DNA of 64,000 nt from Candidatus Manganitrophus noduliformans (lineage in GTDB: Bacteria > Nitrospirota > Nitrospiria > SBBL01 > Manganitrophaceae), in NCBI RefSeq assembly GCF_012184425.1, contig NZ_VTOW01000001.1, positions 682,001 to 746,000 on the forward strand. The letters run 5' to 3'. The translations under genes were made by a program, and so were the position numbers. The notes beneath the pieces were generated by a model. It had not been told where the DNA came from, did no database searches, and was given only the letters and a program-made list of their open reading frames with translations. This document shows positions 53,935-61,180 of this stretch, piece by piece (the stretch's first letter is position 1; each line of letters starts with the position of its first letter).

Positions 53935-55280
53935 AGCGTGTGAAACGGGAAGAAAAAGGAGGGGGTCGCGCCATCGCCCCCGCCTCCGGAAAACTCGGTG
54001 TTTTGATTCCGGGGGTCGGCGGCGCGGTCTCGACGACGCTGATCGCGGGGGTTCACCTGATCAACAAAGGGCTGGCGAAACCGGTCGGCTCGCTGACGCA
54101 GATGGAGCGGGTCCGGCTGGGGAAGCGCTCCCGGCCCCGCTGGAAAGGGATCAAGGAGCTCGTCCCGCTCGCCCCCCTGACCGATCTGGTCTTCGGCGGA
54201 TGGGATATCTTCCCCGACGACGGCCATGAAGCGGCGATCAAGGCGGGGGTCCTCCCTGCGGAGCAGTTAAAGGAGGTGCGGGAAGAACTCCGGTCGGTCC
54301 GGCCCCTTCCCGCCGTCTTCGATCCGAAGTTCCTCCGGAATTTGCGCGGCCCTCATGTCAAACAGGGGCGGCGGAAAATCGATCTCGCCGAGGCGTTGAT
54401 GAAAGAGATGGAGGAGTTCAAGACGGCGAACGACCTCTCCCGTCTCGTCATGGTCTGGTGCGGATCGACCGAGGTTTATCAGGAACAGAAAGAAGTCCAC
54501 CGGACGATCGAAGCGTTCGAGAAGGGATTGAAAGAGAACGATCCCGACATTTCCCCCTCGATGATCTACGCCTATGCGGCGATCCGGCTCGGCATCCCTT
54601 ATGTGAACGGGGCGCCGAACACGTCTGTTGAGATTCCGGCGCTCGCCGAGACGGCCAGGGCGCGGATGGTCCCGATCGCGGGGAAAGATTTCAAGACCGG
54701 CCAGACCTTGATGAAGACGATTCTGGCGCCGGGCCTGCGGGCGCGGATGCTCGGGGTGCGCGGGTGGTTTTCGACGAACATCCTCGGCAACCGGGACGGC
54801 GAGGTCCTCGACGATCCCGGCTCTTTCCATGCCAAGGAGGTGACGAAATCGTCGGTTCTCAGCTCGATCCTCGATTCCGGCCTCTACCCCGAGCTCTACA
54901 ACGCGCTCTACCACAAGGTGCGGATCGAATATTATCCCCCGCGCGGCGACGCCAAGGAGGGATGGGACAACATCGACATCTTCGGCTGGATGGGGCAACC
55001 GATGCAGATCAAGATCAACTTCCTCTGCCGCGATTCGATCCTGGCGGCGCCGGTGGTCCTCGATCTGATTCTTTTCATGGATCTCGCCCGGCGGGCGAAG
55101 CTCAAAGGGACGCAGGAGTGGCTCTCGTTTTATTTCAAAGCGCCGATGGCGCGGCCCGATCTCGCCCCGATGCATGACCTCTTCGTCCAACATCTCAAGC
55201 TGACCAACACGCTGCGGATTCTGGCCGGCGAAGAGGTGCTGCATCATTCGGGGCTCGATTATTATGAGGAAGCGGCTTGA
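53931..55280 (+). CDS. Inositol-3-phosphate synthase
   Basis: 449 residues, NAD-dependent. It converts glucose 6-phosphate to inositol 3-phosphate. The Rossmann loop is LIPGVGGAVSTTLIAG (25-40). Core motifs are VNGAPNTSVEIPAL, GKDFKTGQTLMKT and the STNILGNRDG...FHAKEVTKSSVL catalytic stretch near 285-315. The N-terminal 20 residues are basic and extra. Placed within a glycosyltransferase run, it must supply inositol for the cluster product. An unusual 49-base spacer follows it. Confidence 0.92.
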   Translation: MKRVKREEKGGGRAIAPASGKLGVLIPGVGGAVSTTLIAGVHLINKGLAKPVGSLTQMERVRLGKRSRPRWKGIKELVPLAPLTDLVFGGWDIFPDDGHEAAIKAGVLPAEQLKEVREELRSVRPLPAVFDPKFLRNLRGPHVKQGRRKIDLAEALMKEMEEFKTANDLSRLVMVWCGSTEVYQEQKEVHRTIEAFEKGLKENDPDISPSMIYAYAAIRLGIPYVNGAPNTSVEIPALAETARARMVPIAGKDFKTGQTLMKTILAPGLRARMLGVRGWFSTNILGNRDGEVLDDPGSFHAKEVTKSSVLSSILDSGLYPELYNALYHKVRIEYYPPRGDAKEGWDNIDIFGWMGQPMQIKINFLCRDSILAAPVVLDLILFMDLARRAKLKGTQEWLSFYFKAPMARPDLAPMHDLFVQHLKLTNTLRILAGEEVLHHSGLDYYEEAA

Positions 55281-55284
55281 GGGC

Positions 55285-55316
55285 AATTAGGAATGAGGGA
55301 TTACGAATTAGGAATG
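55285..55316. repeat. Short direct repeat AATTAGGAATG in the only repeat-filled spacer of the cluster
   Basis: AATTAGGAATG occurs at 55285-55295 and 55306-55316, with GAGGGATTACG between. It resembles the degenerate AATTAGGAATTACG-type repeats found dispersed in some genomes. It separates inositol-3-phosphate synthase from the phosphatase gene. Confidence 0.5.
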
Positions 55317-55329
55317 GAAGGCAAGAAGA

Positions 55330-55893
55330 ATGGAATTTCACTTCTGTTGGGTCGATGATGAGAAGACGTTGGCGCTGGGGTGTTATCCGACCGATGCCGA
55401 TCTTCGGGTGTTGTTCCGGGAGGGGATCAATGCCGTCCTCAGCCTTCAGGAACACCTGATTGAGGGGGAGCCGGCCATGATGTGTCTTCACGGGGTGCGC
55501 CGCCTCGCCTGGGCCAACGTGCCGATTCAGGACGGCGGGGATGGGGGGTGGGACGGGGTTCCGACCGTCGAGGCATTGGCGGCGGCGGTGGCACAGATCC
55601 GAGCCTGGCACCAGGAGGGACGCCGCGTCTACCTTCACTGCCGCCAGGGGATCGGCCGGGCGCCGACGGTCGCGATCGCCTATCTGATCCTGGCGCGGGG
55701 ATTCCACATTGCCCACGCGATTGCGCGGGTGGTCGAGCGACATCCGGGAAGCGATCCGAGCGTCTACCAGCTCGGGGTCCTGATCGATTATGTCCGGCAG
55801 CGGTATGAGACGGTCCATCAGCGGAGCGCCCTCCGGCCGACGGCTTTTGCGGGCAAAGGGAACGGGATGCAATCGACGGGGAAAACGAAATGA
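55330..55893 (+). CDS. Dual-specificity/tyrosine phosphatase-like protein
   Basis: 187 residues. The PTP loop HCRQGIGRAPT is at 103-113, with nucleophile Cys104 and Arg110. An acidic residue in IQDGGDGGW near 68 may act as general acid. Dual-specificity-type phosphatases can hydrolyse phosphoprotein or phospho-inositide/sugar substrates. Directly after inositol-3-phosphate synthase and without an IMPase gene in the cluster, it may release free inositol or dephosphorylate the glycan intermediate; this is inferred. It overlaps the next gene by 4 bases. Confidence 0.83.
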   Translation: MEFHFCWVDDEKTLALGCYPTDADLRVLFREGINAVLSLQEHLIEGEPAMMCLHGVRRLAWANVPIQDGGDGGWDGVPTVEALAAAVAQIRAWHQEGRRVYLHCRQGIGRAPTVAIAYLILARGFHIAHAIARVVERHPGSDPSVYQLGVLIDYVRQRYETVHQRSALRPTAFAGKGNGMQSTGKTK

Positions 55894-56981
55894 TGCTGGT
55901 GATCTTCGGTCTGACGATCAGCTCTTCCTGGGGAAACGGGCACGCCACCTTCTGGCGCGCCCTCGGCGGCGCCATGGCGCGGCGCGGGGACCGGATTCTC
56001 TTCTTCGAACGGGATGTTCCTTACTACGCCGCGCATCGCGATTTTACCGGCTCGCCCGGCATCGATCTAGTTCTCTATTCCCATTGGGAAGAAGCCTGGC
56101 GGCGGGCGCAGACGGCGTTGAGCGACGCCGATGTGGCGATGGTGACCTCCTACTGTCCCGATGCGGTCGCCGCGTCGGACCTGGTTCTCTCCTCGCCGGC
56201 GCGGCTCCGCGTCTTTTACGATCTCGACACCCCGGTGACGCTGGAGCGGATCCGGGCGGGCGAGCGGGTCGTCTACATCCCCTCCCAAGGGCTCGGCGAT
56301 TTCGATCTGGTTTTAAGTTACGCCGGAGGGGCCGCCCTCACCGAGCTTCAGAAGCGGCTGGGGGCGCGGCAGGTGGCGCCGCTTTACGGCTGCGTCGATC
56401 CATCGGCGCACCGTCCGGTTCCGCCGGTCGAATTTTATCGGGCCGATCTCTCGTACCTCGGCACCTATGCCGCCGACCGGCAGGAGGCGCTCGAGCAGCT
56501 GTTTATCGCGCCGGCGCGGCGGCTCCCGCGCCGGCGATTTGTTTTGGGGGGGTCGCAATATCCGAACGATTTTCCCTGGACCCCCAATCTTTTCTATGTT
56601 CGGCATATCCCCCCGCCCGATCATCCGGTTTTTTACTGCTCGTCGCGGTTGACGCTCAACGTGACCCGCCGGCCGATGGTGGAGAGCGGCTATTGCCCTT
56701 CGGGACGCCTCTTTGAAGCGGCCGCCTGCGGCGTCCCGCTCTTAAGCGACCTCTGGGAAGGGCTCGACCAGTTTTTCGAGCCGGGCACGGAGATCCTGAT
56801 CGCCCGAAGCGCCGAGGAGGCGATCGCGGCGATCGAATCGCCGGAGGAGTGCCTCTCGAAGATCGCCCGATCGGCCCGCGAGCGGGCGCTGTCGGCGCAT
56901 ACCGGGGAGCGCCGCGCCGACGATCTGCATCAGGCGCTGGAAGGGGCGTGCCGTCCCTCGGTCCAAGATGTGACGTTATAG
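55890..56981 (+). CDS. CgeB-like glycosyltransferase (copy 4)
   Basis: 363 residues. LVIFGLTISSSWGNGHATFW at the start, FFERDVPYYAAHRDF, FYDLDTPVTLERIRAGERVV, LSYLGTYAADRQEALEQL and NVTRRPMVESGYCPSGRLFE align one-to-one with copy 3 at 52810, indicating duplication followed by divergence. It is separated from copy 3 by the inositol synthase and phosphatase genes. 4-base overlap with the phosphatase. Confidence 0.84.
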   Translation: MMLVIFGLTISSSWGNGHATFWRALGGAMARRGDRILFFERDVPYYAAHRDFTGSPGIDLVLYSHWEEAWRRAQTALSDADVAMVTSYCPDAVAASDLVLSSPARLRVFYDLDTPVTLERIRAGERVVYIPSQGLGDFDLVLSYAGGAALTELQKRLGARQVAPLYGCVDPSAHRPVPPVEFYRADLSYLGTYAADRQEALEQLFIAPARRLPRRRFVLGGSQYPNDFPWTPNLFYVRHIPPPDHPVFYCSSRLTLNVTRRPMVESGYCPSGRLFEAAACGVPLLSDLWEGLDQFFEPGTEILIARSAEEAIAAIESPEECLSKIARSARERALSAHTGERRADDLHQALEGACRPSVQDVTL

Positions 56982-56998
56982 TGAAGGAGAGGAGACCG

Positions 56999-57802
56999 AT
57001 GTGGGGAATTATCCCGGCGGCGGGGGTCGGAAGCCGCATTCAACCGCTCGCCTTTTCCAAAGAGCTGTTACCGGTCGGGAGCCGGCTCGACGGCGAGGTC
57101 GAGCGGCCCCGCGCGGTGAGCGAGTATCTGATCGAGCGGATGATCCTGGCCGGGGCCGACAAGATTTGTCTGATCATCTCCCCCGGCAAGTCGGACATTC
57201 TGGAATATTACGGCGGCCGTGTCTCCTCGGCGCACCTCTGCTACACCGTTCAGCCCCGGCCCGCCGGTCTCTGCGACGCGATCTTCTCCGCGCTGCCGCT
57301 GATCCACCCGGAGGAGCCGGTGCTCGTCGGGCTTCCCGATACCATCTGGTTTCCGGAGACGGGGCTGGCGCGGCTGCCGGCGGAGGGGCTCTCGTTTCTC
57401 CTCTTCCCGGTGGCGCGGCCCGAGTTCTTCGACGCGGTGGTGACCGACGGGGCGGGAGCGGTTTTGAAGATCGAGGTCAAGCAGCCGAAGCCGTCGACCC
57501 ACTGGATCTGGGGGGCGTTCCGGCTTCCCGGCGGGGTGCTGCGCGATCTCTTCGAGCTTTGGTGCGCGCGGGACCGCCGGGACGAGTATATCGGAACCCT
57601 CGTGAACGCCTACATCGAGCGCGGCGGGGCGGTCCGTGGGGTCCCGGCGGGCGAAGCGTATGTCGACGTCGGAACGATCCACGGCTACCGCGAGGCGATC
57701 AAGCTCCTCAGCGCGCGGGGCGCGGAGCGGATGCGGCCCGGTCTTCGGCAGCGGCCGCAAAAGAGCGATCCGACGGAGACCGATTCGCGGCGGGTCGCTT
57801 GA
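56999..57802 (+). CDS. Sugar-1-phosphate nucleotidyltransferase-like protein
   Basis: 267 residues. The opening MWGIIPAAGVGSRIQPLAFS-KELLPVG is the nucleotidyltransferase G-loop and lysine motif, though GVGSRIQPL replaces the usual GxGTRLxPL. VLVGLPDTIWF holds the metal-site aspartate. Start at 56999 follows GGAGAGGAG. Relatives activate hexose 1-phosphates (NDP-sugars) or inositol 1-phosphate (CDP-inositol). Given the inositol synthase in the cluster, either a hexose or an inositol phosphate may be the substrate. Confidence 0.83.
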   Translation: MWGIIPAAGVGSRIQPLAFSKELLPVGSRLDGEVERPRAVSEYLIERMILAGADKICLIISPGKSDILEYYGGRVSSAHLCYTVQPRPAGLCDAIFSALPLIHPEEPVLVGLPDTIWFPETGLARLPAEGLSFLLFPVARPEFFDAVVTDGAGAVLKIEVKQPKPSTHWIWGAFRLPGGVLRDLFELWCARDRRDEYIGTLVNAYIERGGAVRGVPAGEAYVDVGTIHGYREAIKLLSARGAERMRPGLRQRPQKSDPTETDSRRVA

Positions 57803-57833
57803 AGGTTTCTCTTTGTTGAGGTGAGAAAGCGCA

Positions 57834-58589
57834 ATGAGTCATTCCCGTTTGACGCTCGACGGAAGGTTCACCCCCGATCAGATCCGGCAGCGGGTCCGCG
57901 ATCTCGGTGAGTGGTTTCATAATCTCAATTTGCAGGGGGTCCAGACCGCCCCCGGTCATTTCCTCGGCGATTATCCGATGATCAAGTGGCGCCGGTTCGC
58001 CCATGCGATCCCCGCCGATCTTACCGGACGGTCGGTCCTCGACATCGGCTGCAACGCCGGTTTTTACGCCATCGAGATGAAGCGGCGGGGGGCCGACCTC
58101 GTCGTGGGGATCGACAGCGATGAGGCTTATCTGTCGCAGGCGCGCTTCGCGGCCGAGGTCTGCGGCGTTGATATTGATTTCAGACGGCTCTCGATTTATG
58201 ATGTCCCGACGCTCGGGAGGCGGTTCGATCTGGTCCTCTTCATGGGGGTGCTCTATCATCTCCGGCATCCGCTCCTGGCGCTCGATCTTCTTTACGAACA
58301 TGTCGTCGGGGATCTCCTCGTCTTCCAGACAATGTGCCGCGGCAGCGCGGAGAATGGGCTGCTTGAAGAAGATTACCCCTTCAGCGAGGAGGGGATCTTC
58401 GACGATCCGGCTTTCCCGCGGATGTATTTTATCGAAAAACGATACGCGAACGATCCGACGAATTGGTGGATTCCGAACCGCGCCTGCGCGGAGGCGATGC
58501 TTCGGAGCGCCGGGTTTCAGATCATCGATCATCCCGAGGCGGAGGTCTTCATTTGCCGTCGAGGGACGCCGCCGACAATCAGTGGATAA
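57834..58589 (+). CDS. SAM-dependent methyltransferase of the saccharide cluster
   Basis: 251 residues, class I fold. SAM motif DIGCNAGFYAIEMKRRGA at 70-87 and FDLVLFMGVLYHLRHPLLAL as motif II/III region. The N-terminal LGEWFHNLNLQGVQTAPGHF is a distinctive family feature, also seen in tRNA CmoB-like enzymes. I recall a TIGRFAM for this family (TIGR04290, from memory) linked to the same gene neighbourhood as the radical SAM enzyme. It probably methylates the saccharide or its inositol. It closes the twelve-gene run. Confidence 0.85.
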   Translation: MSHSRLTLDGRFTPDQIRQRVRDLGEWFHNLNLQGVQTAPGHFLGDYPMIKWRRFAHAIPADLTGRSVLDIGCNAGFYAIEMKRRGADLVVGIDSDEAYLSQARFAAEVCGVDIDFRRLSIYDVPTLGRRFDLVLFMGVLYHLRHPLLALDLLYEHVVGDLLVFQTMCRGSAENGLLEEDYPFSEEGIFDDPAFPRMYFIEKRYANDPTNWWIPNRACAEAMLRSAGFQIIDHPEAEVFICRRGTPPTISG

Positions 58590-58634
58590 AAACCTTCTTG
58601 CCGGACAGGACGGCGGAGAAAATAGATAATTTTA

Positions 58635-58664
58635 TTGACAGATCGACCGGTGTAGGGGTATTTT
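58635..58664 (+). promoter_or_regulatory. Predicted sigma-70 promoter for the paralogous exported-protein pair
   Basis: TTGACA (58635-58640), an 18-base spacer and TATTTT (58659-58664) lie in the gap after the methyltransferase gene, about 140 bases before the probable start. Confidence 0.4.
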
Positions 58665-58801
58665 CTTTCATGCCCTGGTTCATCCGTCTTTCTCATCGGC
58701 TGAGGTGTGGAAAGATCGGTTGGGATTCTGATCGGTCGGCACCCCCTCTCCTCTCTTATCGCGTCTTATCGCAAACGTTGAATGTTAGAAGAAAGACCCT
58801 C

Positions 58802-59584
58802 TTGAAAATAAAAGATCAAATCGAAAAAAGAGAGAATGTTTTCAGCTGGGGCGCGCTCCTCCTCGGTCTCTTCCTCTTTTCAATGGCGCCTTCCGTTTCC
58901 GCCCAGCTGATCGATGTCGTGGCGCCGCGTCTTGATTACATCCCCCCCTTTCCCATTATGGCGCTTCAGGAAATTGAAATGTCGGCGGTCGTCGCCGATG
59001 AAGCGGGGGTCCGATCGGTGCGCCTCTTCTATCGGAAAAAAGGGGAGGAAGCGTATCAGAGCCTCTCCTTTGAAAAACTGAGGGGAGATGAAAAGAAGGG
59101 GGTCTATCGGCTTTCGATCCCCCGGTTGGAGGTCGGTCCGGAAGGGTTGGAATATTATCTGGTCGCCGAAAACGTGTCGGGGAACCGGACGGTGAAAGGA
59201 GAAGCGCTCCGTCCGCTTTTCATGCGGGCGATTCTTCCGAAGCCGACCCTGAAGGAAGCGCAGCGGCGCTTCGAATGGCTGAAGGAGGCGTGGGAGGAGA
59301 AAGATCTTGACGAGATGCGGGCGCTCTCCGAGATGCCGGCGCCGCGGGAGGAGTTCTTTCGGCTCCTGTTCGAAAACTACCGGAGCGTTCAGCTGGAAAT
59401 GACGTTGGAAGAGGCCGATCGGGACGGGGACGACCGGGTCGTGGCGGCCCGCTTCATGATCAAAAGCTTGGTCGATGCGCAGGGAAACCGCGTGGTTCCC
59501 GGCGCGGCCTGGGCGACGGCGCGGGTCCGTCTTCCCTTTCCGGGCAATGAGAATGAAACATGGGGAAAAATCATTTGGGAATAA
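58802..59584 (+). CDS. Exported protein with Ig/FN-like domain, paralogue 1
   Basis: About 260 residues. A signal peptide (VFSWGALLLGLFLFSMAPSV, cleavage near VSA-QL) is followed by a domain beginning IDVVAPRLDYIPPFP with AGVRSVRLFYRKKGEEAYQS and GLEYYLVAENVSGNRT, a bacterial Ig/fibronectin-like pattern. A helical C-terminal region (KEAQRRFEWLKEAWEEKDLD) resembles an NTF2-like segment. No ATG fits; TTG 58802 (after AGAAGAAAG) or TTG 58778 are candidates, while ATG 58670 would place about 50 residues before the leader. It overlaps paralogue 2 by 25 bases. Confidence 0.68.
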   Translation: MKIKDQIEKRENVFSWGALLLGLFLFSMAPSVSAQLIDVVAPRLDYIPPFPIMALQEIEMSAVVADEAGVRSVRLFYRKKGEEAYQSLSFEKLRGDEKKGVYRLSIPRLEVGPEGLEYYLVAENVSGNRTVKGEALRPLFMRAILPKPTLKEAQRRFEWLKEAWEEKDLDEMRALSEMPAPREEFFRLLFENYRSVQLEMTLEEADRDGDDRVVAARFMIKSLVDAQGNRVVPGAAWATARVRLPFPGNENETWGKIIWE

Positions 59585-60213
59585 TAAAGGAAAAAGATCT
59601 GCATCGTCGGAGCGTGGCTCCGCTCCTCCTCGTCTCGGCGGCGTTTTATGGGTTTTTGCTCCACCCCTTCCTTTTGCTCGCGCAGGAGGCGCCGGAAATC
59701 GATCTGGTCGCCCCGAAGATCCTGCATGCACGGCCCCTCGGCCTTTTCCGCGGCGGGGAGGAGATTGAAATTGTCGCGACGGTCACCGATCCGGAATCGG
59801 GGGTGGCCGACGTCCGCCTCTTTTTCCGATCGAAGGGGGAGCGGAGCTACCGGACGCTCGAAATGATCCCCGACGCGAATGATCATTATCGGGCGACGAT
59901 TCCGGGCGAGGCGGCGCAGGATCCCGGCATCGAATATTATTTGGAGGCGGCGGACCGGGCGGGGAATCGGGTCCAAACCCTCCGGCCGCCCGATCTCTCT
60001 CCCGCCTTCGTTGCGGTCCAGTCCCCCTCCATGTGGGAGCGGTTTCAAGGGGACGACCGGCCGTGGTACAAGAAACCGTGGGTCTGGACCGTCGCCGGCG
60101 CCGTGGTCCTCGGCGCCGCCGCTTCGATGGGCGGCGGCGGGGGGGGTGGCGGCGGAGGAGGAGCCGGGGGGCCGACCACCGGCACGATCACCGTGGACGG
60201 TCCGGTCCCTTAG
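59560..60213 (+). CDS. Exported protein with Ig/FN-like domain and C-terminal polyglycine tail, paralogue 2
   Basis: 217 residues. A leader (VAPLLLVSAAFYGFLLHPFL, cleavage near LAQ-EA) is followed by IDLVAPKILHARPLG, SGVADVRLFFRSKGERSYRT and GIEYYLEAADRAGNRVQTL, which align with paralogue 1. The C-terminus has a transmembrane segment (WVWTVAGAVVLGAAASM) followed by 11 glycines and a short acidic/proline end. So it is membrane-anchored at the C-terminus, domain outside. Function unknown. It is followed by a terminator. Confidence 0.75.
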   Translation: MGKNHLGIIKEKDLHRRSVAPLLLVSAAFYGFLLHPFLLLAQEAPEIDLVAPKILHARPLGLFRGGEEIEIVATVTDPESGVADVRLFFRSKGERSYRTLEMIPDANDHYRATIPGEAAQDPGIEYYLEAADRAGNRVQTLRPPDLSPAFVAVQSPSMWERFQGDDRPWYKKPWVWTVAGAVVLGAAASMGGGGGGGGGGGAGGPTTGTITVDGPVP

Positions 60214-60258
60214 TAATGATTTAAAGCCGATTATCAAGACGATTGTCTGCATCACACG

Positions 60259-60300
60259 AAAACCCCTTGAATCAGGTCCGGCCTGTTTACAAGGGGTTTT
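60259..60300 (+). terminator. Intrinsic terminator after the exported-protein pair
   Basis: AAAACCCCTTG (60259-60269) pairs with CAAGGGGTTTT (60290-60300), with an inner CAGG/CCTG stem. A-run and T-run ends allow use in both directions, towards the convergent gene at 60334. Confidence 0.8.
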
Positions 60301-60333
60301 CTGTTTGGATCGTCCGCGGTTTGGAAGCGGGTC

Positions 60334-60840
60334 TTAATAAAGAATCGTGAACATGAAGGCGATCGGGGCGGCGTCGACGCGGACTTCCCGGTCGAAGAGG
60401 CGCTCGTTTTCGTAGGCGACGATCTCTTCCTGGAAACGGACCGTGTCGAGAAGGGAGGAGGCAAACGGCTCCGGCAGATAAGAGGCGGCGAAGAGGGAGA
60501 GGGCGAAAACCAAAAAGTAGCTGTTGATCTTGGTTTGGGAGGGGCGGCGGCCGAGGAGCGGATTGTTTTCCTCAAACCCCCGCCGATCCAGTTGCAGCGT
60601 TTGGGATCGGTCTTTCAAAAGCGGCGGCAGAAGCGCGAGGTACTTTGCCAGCTTGACCTGATCCGAAGGGTCGGCCAGGTATTTCTCAAAAAGAGAAGGA
60701 TCTCTCAAGGAAGCGTCCGTTGAAAAGGAGAGGGGCGAAAAAGAGATCGGCTCTTCGGCGGCGACGGCCTGAGCCGGCGTCCAGACCGCCCCGGTCATCA
60801 ATGCCAGGATGATATAGATGTATGGGAGTTTGATGATCAT
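60334..60840 (-). CDS. Exported/membrane protein, DUF5658-like C-terminus
   Basis: 168 residues. A signal peptide (MIIKLPYIYIILALMTGAVW, cleavage near VAA-EE) is followed by a polar region and then LDRRGFEENNPLLGRRPSQT near 100, a pattern found in small membrane proteins of the DUF5658 kind, and two hydrophobic segments. ATG 60840 is used; the frame is open 39 bases further. A promoter whose -10 ends 12 bases before this ATG implies a very short or absent leader. Function unknown. Confidence 0.65.
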   Translation of the reverse strand: MIIKLPYIYIILALMTGAVWTPAQAVAAEEPISFSPLSFSTDASLRDPSLFEKYLADPSDQVKLAKYLALLPPLLKDRSQTLQLDRRGFEENNPLLGRRPSQTKINSYFLVFALSLFAASYLPEPFASSLLDTVRFQEEIVAYENERLFDREVRVDAAPIAFMFTILY

Positions 60841-61180
60841 CGACAATAGCCTGTATACCACAAATCTCCAGACCGTCAATCAGTGATCCGACGAGAATAG
60901 CCTCATCGAATTCCTCAATTCCTCGCTGTTTTATCTCAATCGAGTGAAGATTCGTTCGCTCCCCGGTTTTCAATGAAGCGGGCTTGATCTCTCTTTCCCG
61001 TTCATCCTCAAGGAAAATACGCCTGCATATTCCCATTGAATCTTTTTTCTGATTGTGGTAGGGTTTCCTCAGCAGAATACCCTAATATATGTTTGGGTAG
61101 GATGTGGAGGAAGCCGATCCGGTTCGATGGGTCGGTGGTCGAATATTTCGTATCGGATACTTATTCTTCGGAGAAGGAAA
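60841..61180. other. Divergent intergenic region, 340 bases
   Basis: Spacer between the exported protein (minus) and the hybrid kinase (plus). Apart from the minus-strand promoter at 60852-60879, I see no gene or structured RNA. No clear promoter for the kinase was found. Confidence 0.5.
60852..60879 (-). promoter_or_regulatory. Predicted sigma-70 promoter for the gene at 60334-60840
   Basis: On the minus strand TTGACG (60879-60874), a 16-base spacer and TATACA (60857-60852). The -10 is only 11 bases before the assigned ATG. Confidence 0.5.

Noticed and set aside
58650-58664. Another GTAGGGG stretch in the promoter after the methyltransferase
   Set aside because: No complementary arm follows, so it is not counted as a palindrome copy.
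58463-58801. Upstream part of the frame of paralogue 1, including ATG 58670
   Set aside because: It overlaps the methyltransferase gene or would put about 50 unrelated residues before a clear signal peptide.
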